6,293 nucleotides of DNA from Bacteroidales bacterium UBA1219 (GTDB lineage Bacteria > Bacteroidota > Bacteroidia > Bacteroidales > P3): assembly GCA_002309295.1 (NCBI GenBank), contig DBXF01000022.1, forward strand, positions 1 to 6,293. Reading direction: 5' to 3'. Of this stretch, positions 1 to 5,970 are shown piece after piece (positions within the stretch are counted from its first letter, which is position 1; each line of letters starts with the position of its first letter). Under the pieces are notes generated by a model, which was given only the letters and a program-made list of their open reading frames with translations, ran no database searches and had not been told where the DNA came from. Position numbers and translations under genes: made by a program.

Positions 1-17
1 TGTACAAATGTTTTCAT
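1..17 (-). CDS. possible 5' end of a minus-strand gene, cut by the window edge
   Basis: The minus strand reads ATG AAA ACA TTT GTA CA from base 17 to the edge, giving Met-Lys-Thr-Phe-Val. The ATG follows an A-rich leader (aaaaaaaac), the same kind of leader found before the other genes here, and it lies 78 bp beyond the stop of the DUF1361 gene on the same strand. A weak -7-like TATCTTGC lies on the minus strand at 83-76. Five codons are too few to name a product or to prove that the frame continues. Confidence 0.3.
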
Positions 18-95
18 GTTTTTTTTGTAATATGTTTCGATTTCTATTAACGTCGTTTTTCGTATTTTATTTTCCGCAAGATAATCCTTCCCGAA

Positions 96-764
96 CTATT
101 CTTTCCTTCTGCGAATCAGCCGGAAAGAAAAATAAAGTATGTTCAGAAAGACTCCCATCAGCAACGTCATTCCCCATGTGCGGGGATGTGCGAAGGGGTT
201 GACGAACCTGTCGCCGATGTCGTACAGCAGCTGGAAAGGCGAGGTGAGGATGTCCCAGCTGTTCCAACGCAGATAGCGCCCGATATAGATGCCGAAACTG
301 CCCGCAAACAGCAGCGCCACCGAAATGGCGGTTACCATCCACGGCTTGACACCTTTACGCAGAACGTTCTCTATGTCCCACAGACTGAGGAATCCGAACA
401 GCAGGCCTGTCCAGGCGTAGAGCAGGATGAGCACCAGATCGAACCAGACCGGCATGGAGCTGTTGAGCCGCAGGTGGAACAAATCGGTGAGGATGTACGG
501 GGCGTTGGGGAAAAAGAGCAGCCACACGCAGAGCAGCAGCGCGAGCATCCATTTGGACTGGCGCAGACGCGGACGCAACATCACCACACTCGACAACGCC
601 CAGGGGACGAATGCCAGAAACAGGTTCCAGTTCAGGAAAAGGAACACCTTGGTGTCGGTATAAACGAAACGGAAAAGGGAGACCGCCAGACAGAGCAGGG
701 AAAGTCCGCCAAGGAACAGGGTCTCGTTGAGACGGTTGTTGTCTTTCAATGTTTTCAGCAGCAT
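96..764 (-). CDS. DUF1361 family integral membrane protein
   Basis: The product is 222 aa and very hydrophobic, with about six likely membrane segments near residues 15-35, 42-63, 72-86, 107-126, 141-160 and 198-214, followed by an Arg/Lys-rich tail (RLIRRRKE). Three conserved-looking blocks place it in DUF1361: NWNLFLAFVPW (45-55), FPNAPYILTDL (85-95) and GRYLRWNSWD (162-171). The family has no established biochemical role that I know of; inner-membrane location is inferred. I chose the ATG at 764 because the frame upstream of it (to 824) lies inside the lipid kinase gene and gives an Arg/His-rich stretch that looks like out-of-frame kinase sequence. The start codon lies 10 bp inside the end of the upstream dgkA-like gene, so translational coupling is likely. 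The family call is made from memory of the motifs, and is fairly secure. Confidence 0.85.
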   Translation of the reverse strand: MLLKTLKDNNRLNETLFLGGLSLLCLAVSLFRFVYTDTKVFLFLNWNLFLAFVPWALSSVVMLRPRLRQSKWMLALLLCVWLLFFPNAPYILTDLFHLRLNSSMPVWFDLVLILLYAWTGLLFGFLSLWDIENVLRKGVKPWMVTAISVALLFAGSFGIYIGRYLRWNSWDILTSPFQLLYDIGDRFVNPFAHPRTWGMTLLMGVFLNILYFSFRLIRRRKE

Positions 765-1135
765 AAGGCAATGATTTTGGGTAGGAAAATGATGATCCCG
801 ACCACGGCGGCGGCGATGGCGCACACCAGAACGGCAGCGGCGCCGAGGTCCTTGATGTCACGTTTGCGGTCGTCGCGCTCCGCCTTTACGAAATCGGCGG
901 TCCGCTCTATGGACGAGTTGATTATCTCGGCGGCGAACACCATCCCGATGACAATAACCACGGCTATCCACTCCATGGGCGAGATGCGGAACAGAAATCC
1001 CATGACAATGGCCAGCACCGCTGCCGTGGCGTGAATCCACGAGTTGTGCTCCTCGCGGAACAGCACCCGCAGCCCGGCAAAGGCGTAGGAGAAACTCTTT
1101 ATGCGTTTTTTCAGTGAGAATTTTTCGTTGTTCAT
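755..1135 (-). CDS. dgkA: diacylglycerol/undecaprenol kinase family protein (DgkA-like)
   Basis: This 126-aa inner-membrane lipid kinase is close to the family's usual length of about 120 aa. Known members phosphorylate diacylglycerol (proteobacterial type) or undecaprenol (Gram-positive type) with ATP, recycling lipid to phosphatidic acid or lipid carrier to undecaprenyl phosphate. The signature AAEIINSSIERTADF spans 68-82, with E70, N73, S74, E77 and D81 matching E. coli DgkA E69, N72, S73, E76 and D80. K95-D96 matches the later Lys-Asp of IKDLGAAAVL. The EEHNSWIH block (28-35) resembles the ExNxxIH pattern of the undecaprenol-kinase type, so the substrate is open. Three membrane helices are expected, at about 33-50, 55-78 and 98-118. 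The ATG at 1135 is preferred over one at 1204 because it gives the normal family N-terminus. A loosely matching -7 (TATATTTTG, minus strand 1191-1183) lies upstream. The stop overlaps the DUF1361 start by 10 bp. Confidence 0.9.
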   Translation of the reverse strand: MNNEKFSLKKRIKSFSYAFAGLRVLFREEHNSWIHATAAVLAIVMGFLFRISPMEWIAVVIVIGMVFAAEIINSSIERTADFVKAERDDRKRDIKDLGAAAVLVCAIAAAVVGIIIFLPKIIALCC

Positions 1136-1305
1136 GGCATCTGCTTTTATTTCTTGTATCGGTCCAAAAAATAGTCGGTTCGCAAAATATAATAACGTCT
1201 TCACCTTGTTTTTATTGCGCCGGGCGGGATACGTTTTCTTGCACTTTAATCAGGACATTTTTCATAACAAGTGTTAAAAACTGGCGATTTTCGGAAAAAA
1301 ACGCT

Positions 1306-1313
1306 TATTTTTG
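1306..1313 (+). promoter_or_regulatory. Bacteroidetes-type -7 box for the DUF2130 gene
   Basis: TATTTTTG is an exact TAnnTTTG, 27 bp before the ATG at 1341, which predicts a leader of about 20 nt. A poor -33 candidate (CTGG, 1281-1284) sits 21 bp upstream. A short dyad TAACA-AG-TGTTA (1265-1276) is centred near -50 and could be an operator, but its arms are only 5 bp. The leader before the ATG is A-rich (aataaaaagaaatacg). Confidence 0.6.
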
Positions 1314-1340
1314 TGGTGATCATTAATAAAAAGAAATACG

Positions 1341-2675
1341 ATGAAAGAATTGAAATGTCCCCATTGTGGCAATGTCTTTTCGGTTGACGAAGCCGATTAT
1401 GCATTCATTGCAAACCAAGTAAAAAACGAGCAGTTCTCCGAGGAAGTGCACCGCCGCATGGAAGAGTTGCGCCAGCAGCAGAAAGTGGAAATAGAAAAGG
1501 AAAAATCGGAGCTTGAGAACGCCCACCTTCAGGCGTTGAGCCAGAAAAATCAGGAACTTTTGCAGAAAGACTCTCTGATTGCGCAGATGAAGCAATACAT
1601 AAAGGACAACGATGCCAAGAAAAAAGCGGAGCAAGATTTGGCTCTGGCCGAGAAGGACAAGGTTATCAAAGACTTGGAAACCAAGATACAACAGAGCTCC
1701 AACCTGCAACAGATTGCCGTTATGGAAGTCAAGCAAAAAGCCAAAGAGGTACTGTCGCAAAAGGATTTGGATATAGAGCGCATGAAATCGGACATGCAGT
1801 CGCAGAAAGCCGAGAGCGCATCGCAACTGAGCAACCAAAAGGATTTGTACGAGAGCAAACTGAAAAGCATGCAAGAGCAGGTGGACTACTACAAGGACCT
1901 GAAATCGCGGCTTTCCACCAAAATGGTGGGCGAGACGCTGGAGATACACTGCAGCACGGAGTTCAACCGCGTGCGTCCGCTTTTCCCCAACGCCTATTTC
2001 GAGAAAGACAACGACGCTTCGGGCGGCAGCAAGGGCGATTTCATTTTCCGCGACTACGACGGCGAAACGGAATATGTGTCCATCATGTTCGAAATGAAAA
2101 ACGAACTCGACGAAACGGCCACCAAGCACAAGAACGAGGACTTCCTGAAAAAACTCGATGCCGACCGCAATGCCAAGAACTGCGAGTTTGCAGTGCTTGT
2201 GAGCCTCTTGGAACCTGAAAGCGAGCTGTACAACACCGGCATCGTGGACATGTCGCACCGTTTCAAAAAAATGTATGTGATACGTCCGCAGTTCTTCATT
2301 CCCTTAATAACGCTGCTGGTGCAGACATCCAAAAAGAGCATCGAATACAAGAAACAGCTGGCCATAGCCCAGAGCCAGTCGATAGACGTGTCGAATTTCG
2401 AGAACCAACTACTGGATTTCAAAGAGAAGTTCGGAAAGAACTACCGTCTGGCAAGCGAGAAATTCCAAAACGCCATCAAAGAGATCGACGAGTCGATAAA
2501 GCACCTACAGAAAATAAAGGACGCCCTCACCGGCTCGGAGTACAACCTGCGCCTTGCCAACGACAAAGCCGAGGAACTCACCATCAAAAAGCTGACACGC
2601 GGCAACCCCACCATGAAGAGGATGTTCGACGAAGCCCGACCTGTGGAAGTAGACAACCCCACCGACGACAAATAA
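1341..2675 (+). CDS. DUF2130 domain protein: zinc-knuckle-like N-terminus, coiled coil, PD-(D/E)XK-like core
   Basis: The product is 444 aa and soluble. Residues 6-10 are CPHCG, one half of a zinc ribbon with no second CxxC pair visible. Residues 35-190 are rich in Glu, Lys and Gln, consistent with a long coiled coil. The conserved C-terminal domain starts near 190. GETLE (197-201), GSKGDF (229-234) and FEMKNE (250-255) form an acidic-D-ExK arrangement (E198, D233, E251, K253) like a PD-(D/E)XK nuclease site. The end carries the block KKLTRGNPTMKRMF (416-429), typical of DUF2130. I believe the family has been linked to the PD-(D/E)XK fold, but nuclease activity is inferred and I know of no proven function. 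There is no signal peptide or membrane segment, so it is probably cytoplasmic. It has its own promoter and converges with the lipoprotein operon across a 45-bp gap that has no clear terminator. Confidence 0.85.
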   Translation: MKELKCPHCGNVFSVDEADYAFIANQVKNEQFSEEVHRRMEELRQQQKVEIEKEKSELENAHLQALSQKNQELLQKDSLIAQMKQYIKDNDAKKKAEQDLALAEKDKVIKDLETKIQQSSNLQQIAVMEVKQKAKEVLSQKDLDIERMKSDMQSQKAESASQLSNQKDLYESKLKSMQEQVDYYKDLKSRLSTKMVGETLEIHCSTEFNRVRPLFPNAYFEKDNDASGGSKGDFIFRDYDGETEYVSIMFEMKNELDETATKHKNEDFLKKLDADRNAKNCEFAVLVSLLEPESELYNTGIVDMSHRFKKMYVIRPQFFIPLITLLVQTSKKSIEYKKQLAIAQSQSIDVSNFENQLLDFKEKFGKNYRLASEKFQNAIKEIDESIKHLQKIKDALTGSEYNLRLANDKAEELTIKKLTRGNPTMKRMFDEARPVEVDNPTDDK

Positions 2676-2720
2676 TTTCCAAATCTACAACTGGCTCGCC
2701 TTTAAGCATCTGAGCAACCG

Positions 2721-3509
2721 CTACTCTCCAAAGATATTGCGCACTTGGTTGTTGTATTTTCGCTGATAATCGAGGAACAACACCATTTGTTCCGTCATTA
2801 CGCGTTCTTTGGGCGTATCGTAAAAAGCGAGAATAAACTGCGACTGTTTCAATACTTCAAGCACTTCGTCCAAAGAGTTAACAATCATACGCACTACACC
2901 GTTTCCCGATTCGCTATCGTCTATTGTGGTGTTTTTTGAATTCAGTTCCAACAACACTCTGCCATTTCCTTCGAAAACAATCGTCGGATTTTTTATCACC
3001 GTATCGGTATAGTTTGTAAATGTGGCCACCAGTCCCTCTGTTCCGTCTGTCGATTTCATAATTGACAAATACACATTACGGTTTTCGTACTCTTGCCACG
3101 AAGGCATCATTGTGGTGGTCATATAATCCCATGTACCGTAGCTGAATGTCGTAAACACATTTTGTGCCCATATCAGTTTTTCACAACATTTTACCGGAAT
3201 AGGCCTCGAATCCTGAGACACTGTCGCAAAAAACGCTCGGGAGAATGCACGCAAGTAAATATTATGGGCAAAATCGCTGTCTGTGGCGACCACTTCGAAC
3301 ACATCCGACGACAGTTTTTTAATCTGTTCACAAAGGTAATCGTTGGCAACAGCGGTGTCGCCATACATATCCATCACAGTCACTATTTCATTGTAGACTG
3401 TATCAAAATTTGCCCGAGAGTACTCTTTTTCTTCGTTTTTGGGCTGTTCTTTTACGCATCCTGCCACAATCAGTGCGGCAATAAAAAGGAGCATGTTTGT
3501 TTTTTTCAT
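2721..3509 (-). CDS. lipoprotein of unknown function (third gene of the lipoprotein operon)
   Basis: The product is 262 aa. Its N-terminus MKKTNMLLFIAALIVAGC is a textbook lipoprotein signal: Lys-Lys, a hydrophobic stretch, and lipobox VAGC with the lipidated Cys at 18. The mature protein is therefore envelope-anchored. After the Cys comes a hydrophilic linker (VKEQPKNEEKEYS), then a mixed helical region to about 130 and a probable beta-rich section at 145-210 (for example LVATFTNYTDTVI and GRVLLELNS). C60, C108 and C109 are the other cysteines. I recognise no family. It lies 89 bp downstream of the preceding lipoprotein gene on the same strand. I see no exact TAnnTTTG in that gap (the nearest is TAGTCATTTG with wrong spacing), so read-through from upstream is the simplest reading. 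The gene ends 45 bp from the convergent DUF2130 stop. Confidence 0.85.
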   Translation of the reverse strand: MKKTNMLLFIAALIVAGCVKEQPKNEEKEYSRANFDTVYNEIVTVMDMYGDTAVANDYLCEQIKKLSSDVFEVVATDSDFAHNIYLRAFSRAFFATVSQDSRPIPVKCCEKLIWAQNVFTTFSYGTWDYMTTTMMPSWQEYENRNVYLSIMKSTDGTEGLVATFTNYTDTVIKNPTIVFEGNGRVLLELNSKNTTIDDSESGNGVVRMIVNSLDEVLEVLKQSQFILAFYDTPKERVMTEQMVLFLDYQRKYNNQVRNIFGE

Positions 3510-3598
3510 AAGGTGTTATGTTTTTTACAAATGACTATTTATTTTTTTTGTTGTTGTCCAATTCACAAAAAGGGGGCACAAACAAGCCCTGCCATTGC

Positions 3599-4672
3599 CT
3601 ATAGCACGCTGCCGTTCCAAAATAGGACTATATATTCGGCTCTGGACTGGTTACCAAAATAGTATTGTCCAAACCGGTTTATGTTGTCGCGCCATGCAAG
3701 ACTATAGAAAGCCACCTTTGCCGCATCGTCGTCGGGAGTGTTCTGTATGTGGCGGAGCATGGTGTAGGCCACCAATCGGCGGTAGTAGTTGAAACGCACG
3801 TTAGGAATTTCGCAATAGGTTGAGGGACAAGAGTATTTATTACAATAATCCACACGGTAGGCCCGCCAGAGTACCGGAAGCAAAGGGGAATAATTGCCCG
3901 AAGTAAGAATCTGCTCCACATCTTTCAGCAATGACACCACAGTGTCCCCGTCATCGTAATGATAATCGTAAAGAAGCATGAAAAGCATCGACAGCTTTGC
4001 GTTGTAATCTTTTTCTTCGAAATATGATTTATATAACGACTTTAGCTGTTCTTGGTCGGGTTTTGCATCCTCTCCCACGTACAGTTCGTAGTCCTCTTTC
4101 AATTTCTTTGGCAGATAGGTTTTAGGGGTAAGCACTGGTATTATCTTGTCGGCGACATTAGTCGAATCCACGTCGGGCAACCAAGTTGACAGTCTCTCCG
4201 AACAATCGGTAATATCTTTCTTTTTCTCGTCGCCCGATTTTGAAAGGATAAATTTCATCGCTTCGCCCAGCCTGCGCATGGTGAAAGTGTCGGCGATGCC
4301 GGGAAGTTTCATCTTTGCCCACTCGGCCAGCATTTCCTTCTCCAAGTCGCGTTCAATTTCCCCATTATACCTCTGGTATGTGTGCTCGTCGGTGTACATG
4401 CCGTTAAACGCCGACTGCAGGTTGTAGAAATCGGCCATCCGGCGGAGGGTGGTGTCGCCCGTATCAGGCCAGAGCAGAGGCTGTTCGAAACTGGCGTAGA
4501 AAGCCAATTCTCCTGTATCCTGCAACACACGTTCCTGGTGCAGGAATGTGGTGTCGTTGAGCATCTCCACAAACAGCGCGTCGCTGTAGTTTTCGGGGAT
4601 TGATTCGGAATTGTTGCACCCCGCCACAAGCAGGGCGGCGCAAAGCGTGATAATGAATGTTTTGTGTGTCAT
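3599..4672 (-). CDS. lipoprotein of unknown function (second gene of the lipoprotein operon)
   Basis: The product is 357 aa with a clear lipoprotein signal: MTHKTFIITLCAALLVAGC, lipobox VAGC, lipidated Cys 19. The residues after the Cys (NNSESIPENYSD) have no strong acidic cluster of the kind that sends Bacteroidetes lipoproteins to the cell surface, so a periplasm-facing location is slightly favoured; this is inference. The mature part looks mostly helical and is rich in Asp, Tyr and Leu, with an amphipathic stretch around 100-145. An unusual triplet C277-x4-C282-x4-C287 (CNKYSCPSTYC) precedes an Arg/Tyr-rich helix (FNYYRRLVAYTMLRHI). I recognise no family. The start at 4672 is fixed by the signal peptide and is 16 bp after the stop of the upstream lipoprotein gene, so the two are almost certainly co-transcribed. 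Confidence 0.85.
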   Translation of the reverse strand: MTHKTFIITLCAALLVAGCNNSESIPENYSDALFVEMLNDTTFLHQERVLQDTGELAFYASFEQPLLWPDTGDTTLRRMADFYNLQSAFNGMYTDEHTYQRYNGEIERDLEKEMLAEWAKMKLPGIADTFTMRRLGEAMKFILSKSGDEKKKDITDCSERLSTWLPDVDSTNVADKIIPVLTPKTYLPKKLKEDYELYVGEDAKPDQEQLKSLYKSYFEEKDYNAKLSMLFMLLYDYHYDDGDTVVSLLKDVEQILTSGNYSPLLPVLWRAYRVDYCNKYSCPSTYCEIPNVRFNYYRRLVAYTMLRHIQNTPDDDAAKVAFYSLAWRDNINRFGQYYFGNQSRAEYIVLFWNGSVL

Positions 4673-4688
4673 AAATAATTAATAATGA

Positions 4689-5522
4689 TTATTTGATCGG
4701 TTTATACTTTATTTCGACTTGATAACTACCTGTAGTATCCGTATCTTCATCGTGATCTGACCACAATCCACAATTACCTTCCATATAACGGACATGAATT
4801 GCAGTAATTTCTTTGCTATCCGATGGTTGTACGATTAAACCTTCATTTAATTCTCTATATTCATCGTCAATAATAGCCATATATTGCCATTTCCCATCCA
4901 AAAAAGTGACAATATGATAGACATAATTTAGCAACTCATAAACACCAAAAAACGAAACTCCCGGTTTTTCACACCCAAATTCATCATTTAGTTTAATGGG
5001 ATATCTATGTTTTAGCGTAAAATAGCCGAACTCGTCGGTGCCATTGCCATCCAAATCTCCCTCAAACACGATTCTTCGTTCGTAAACATTATCGAGCACC
5101 AATTTGGGAAGATTGCCGCTTTTCGAAAGCACAGTACATCTCTCCAGTTCTGTATATTTCTCACGTCCTTTTTTGTGGATCATTTTAAAATCATCACTTT
5201 TTTCATCCCATTCACCAAAATCCCCTTCGTAGTATTTATAAAAGGGTTTTGCACAGCAATGATCAGCTATATAAATCGTATCCATCCCCTTGCCGGTAAA
5301 ATTACCGACTATAAAGCTATCTATCGGCCACGCCTTAAGTCTGTCTTTTTCCACTATCTTGTGGCTGTACATTGTATCCATGTCACTCGATGCGAGTTCG
5401 GCAAGGGAATTCCCTTCACTATCATTGCCTTTCGGATTGGCTTTGCCGCCGTTGCAGGCTACCAAAAGCACAGCCAAGCTCAGCAAGGCCATGCACAGTG
5501 TTGTGGTTTTTACGTTTTTCAT
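4689..5522 (-). CDS. lipoprotein of unknown function with FG-GAP-like Asp/Gly loops (first gene of the lipoprotein operon)
   Basis: The product is 277 aa. The frame is open up to 5693, but I start it at 5522. There it gives a lipoprotein signal (MKNVKTTTLCMALLSLAVLL, lipobox LVAC, Cys 23) just downstream of an exact -7 box at 5573-5566, which the longer frame would contain. The mature protein begins NGGKANPKGNDSEG, with no acidic surface-export cluster. Two loops resemble each other and FG-GAP/VCBS calcium-binding loops: GNFTGKGMD (73-81) and GDLDGNGTDE (155-164). The second has the DxDxNGxD spacing expected for a metal-binding loop. This hints at a small beta-propeller-like or metal-binding envelope protein, but no family is certain. 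Cysteines at 89, 90, 129, 184 and 251 may form disulphides. Composition is AT-rich: bases 4861-4920 contain 20 G/C of 60 by hand count, against 36-40 of 60 in sampled blocks of the DUF1361 and transporter genes. Confidence 0.85.
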   Translation of the reverse strand: MKNVKTTTLCMALLSLAVLLVACNGGKANPKGNDSEGNSLAELASSDMDTMYSHKIVEKDRLKAWPIDSFIVGNFTGKGMDTIYIADHCCAKPFYKYYEGDFGEWDEKSDDFKMIHKKGREKYTELERCTVLSKSGNLPKLVLDNVYERRIVFEGDLDGNGTDEFGYFTLKHRYPIKLNDEFGCEKPGVSFFGVYELLNYVYHIVTFLDGKWQYMAIIDDEYRELNEGLIVQPSDSKEITAIHVRYMEGNCGLWSDHDEDTDTTGSYQVEIKYKPIK

Positions 5523-5565
5523 CGTCGTGTTTTTTTTAATTGTGAGTTTTTGAAATTTGTTTCTG

Positions 5566-5573
5566 CAAAGATA
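5566..5573 (-). promoter_or_regulatory. Bacteroidetes-type -7 box for the lipoprotein operon
   Basis: The minus strand reads TATCTTTG here, an exact TAnnTTTG, 43 bp before the ATG at 5522. A TTTG at 5602-5599 could be the -33 element, but its 25-bp spacing is longer than the usual 19-21. The start site would be near 5559, giving a leader of about 37 nt. The TGTAYGAAAT repeats at 5613-5670 would then lie roughly 50-110 bp upstream of the start, where activators usually bind. Confidence 0.6.
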
Positions 5574-5612
5574 CGACGAAAAAAAGCCGTTTCGGCGGCA
5601 AAACACGCGTAA

Positions 5613-5670
5613 TGTATGAAATATGGGGCTTATTGTACGAAATTCACTTTTCGGTGCAATTTCATACAAT
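5613..5670. repeat. three-copy TGTAYGAAAT motif cluster with a 39-nt hairpin
   Basis: TGTATGAAAT is at 5613-5622 (+), TGTACGAAAT at 5634-5643 (+), and TGTATGAAAT at 5668-5659 (-). The first two start 21 bp apart, about two helical turns. Copies 2 and 3 extend to a 13-base inverted pair (5632-5644 and 5658-5670) with one mismatch. In a minus-strand RNA that position is a U-G wobble. The spacer adds CAC/GTG pairing (5645-5647 with 5654-5656) around a 6-nt loop, leaving a single bulged C at 5657. The cluster could be a protein-binding site for the operon promoter or a structured RNA. Confidence 0.65.
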
Positions 5671-5794
5671 GAAAACACTATTTTTCGGCGCAAAAATGTG
5701 GTTTTTCGGATAATAATTGACCTTTTTTTACTGTTTTATGCGATTTTTAACCTAACAGGCACAAAACCACAAATGGTGCCACCTTTCCTTTTTG

Positions 5795-5816
5795 GAGACG
5801 GGGCATGCCCCGTCTC
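5795..5816. repeat. perfect 22-bp palindrome, REP-like
   Basis: GAGACGGGG-CATG-CCCC-GTCTC is a perfect palindrome; beyond a G/T position at 5794/5817 the next pair (T/A, 5793/5818) also matches. It is GC-rich in AT-rich surroundings. Palindromes of the GAGACG...CGTCTC(TAC) kind recur between genes in several bacterial groups, as I remember it, and resemble REP elements moved by RAYT transposases. Neither side has a T-run in the right position, so it is not a typical intrinsic terminator. Confidence 0.65.
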
Positions 5817-5841
5817 TACAAAGTTAAACAATTCAACATCC

Positions 5842-5913
5842 TCACGCCTTAACATCTTATCATCTTCACGCCTTCACATTTTAACTGCTAACTGCCCCCT
5901 GAATACTGAATAC
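5842..5913. repeat. block of degenerate short tandem repeats
   Basis: TCACGCCTTAACATCTTA (5842-5859) recurs as TCACGCCTTCACATTTTA (5866-5883), 16 of 18 bases identical and 24 bp apart. These are followed by AACTGCT/AACTGCC (5883-5889, 5890-5896) and TGAATAC twice in tandem (5900-5906, 5907-5913). The block is pyrimidine-rich on the plus strand and directly follows the palindrome, so the two may belong to one repeated unit. Confidence 0.6.
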
Positions 5914-5938
5914 TATCCCCTATTTCCAAAAATTTTCG

Positions 5939-5946
5939 TATCTTTG
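5939..5946 (+). promoter_or_regulatory. Bacteroidetes-type -7 box for the transporter gene
   Basis: TATCTTTG followed by CAC is an exact TAnnTTTG, 24 bp before the ATG at 5971. The predicted leader is short (about 18 nt) and A-rich (caaaaaacgcaaaaaaac). I see no convincing TTTG -33 element upstream; the expected position falls at the edge of the degenerate repeat block. Confidence 0.7.
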
Positions 5947-5970
5947 CACTTTCAAAAAACGCAAAAAAAC

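Larger units (their letters stand above)
5523..5970. other. divergent intergenic region with promoters and repeats, no gene found
   Basis: These 448 bp lie between the lipoprotein operon and the transporter. I see no credible coding frame. From left to right they hold the operon leader and promoter (to 5602), a cluster of three TGTAYGAAAT motifs with a hairpin (5613-5670), an AT-rich stretch (5671-5790) with TTTTTCGG at 5681 and 5702, a 22-bp palindrome (5795-5816), degenerate short repeats (5842-5913) and the transporter promoter (5939-5946). Confidence 0.7.

Noticed and set aside
186..1034. Open plus-strand frame of 282 codons antisense to the DUF1361 and kinase genes
   Set aside because: Its product is a Gln/Glu/His/Thr-rich string with no domain, as expected opposite a GC-rich membrane-protein gene, and the minus-strand frames carry clear family motifs.
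1136..1204. Longer start for the lipid kinase at 1204
   Set aside because: The extra 23 residues have no counterpart in the family and would include the loose -7 candidate; the start at 1135 gives the normal length.
1323..2258. Open minus-strand frame of 311 codons antisense to the DUF2130 gene
   Set aside because: The Leu/Phe/Val-rich sequence is the mirror of a Lys/Glu/Gln coiled coil; the plus frame has the promoter and conserved domain.
2676..2720. Possible bidirectional terminator between the convergent DUF2130 and lipoprotein genes
   Set aside because: No stem of useful length with a T-run on either strand could be found in the 45 bp.
3093..3662. Plus-strand frame of 189 codons opposite the lipoprotein genes
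   Set aside because: It crosses from one lipoprotein gene through the spacer into the next on the opposite strand and shows no domain or start signals.
5579..5596. Terminator-like GCCG-AAA-CGGC followed by seven T on the minus strand
   Set aside because: The stem has only 4 bp, no minus-strand gene is seen upstream, and it falls within the predicted operon promoter; probably chance.
5523..5693. 57-residue N-terminal extension of the first lipoprotein
   Set aside because: It would bury the signal peptide and run across an exact -7 box and the repeat cluster; starting at 5522 gives a standard lipoprotein.
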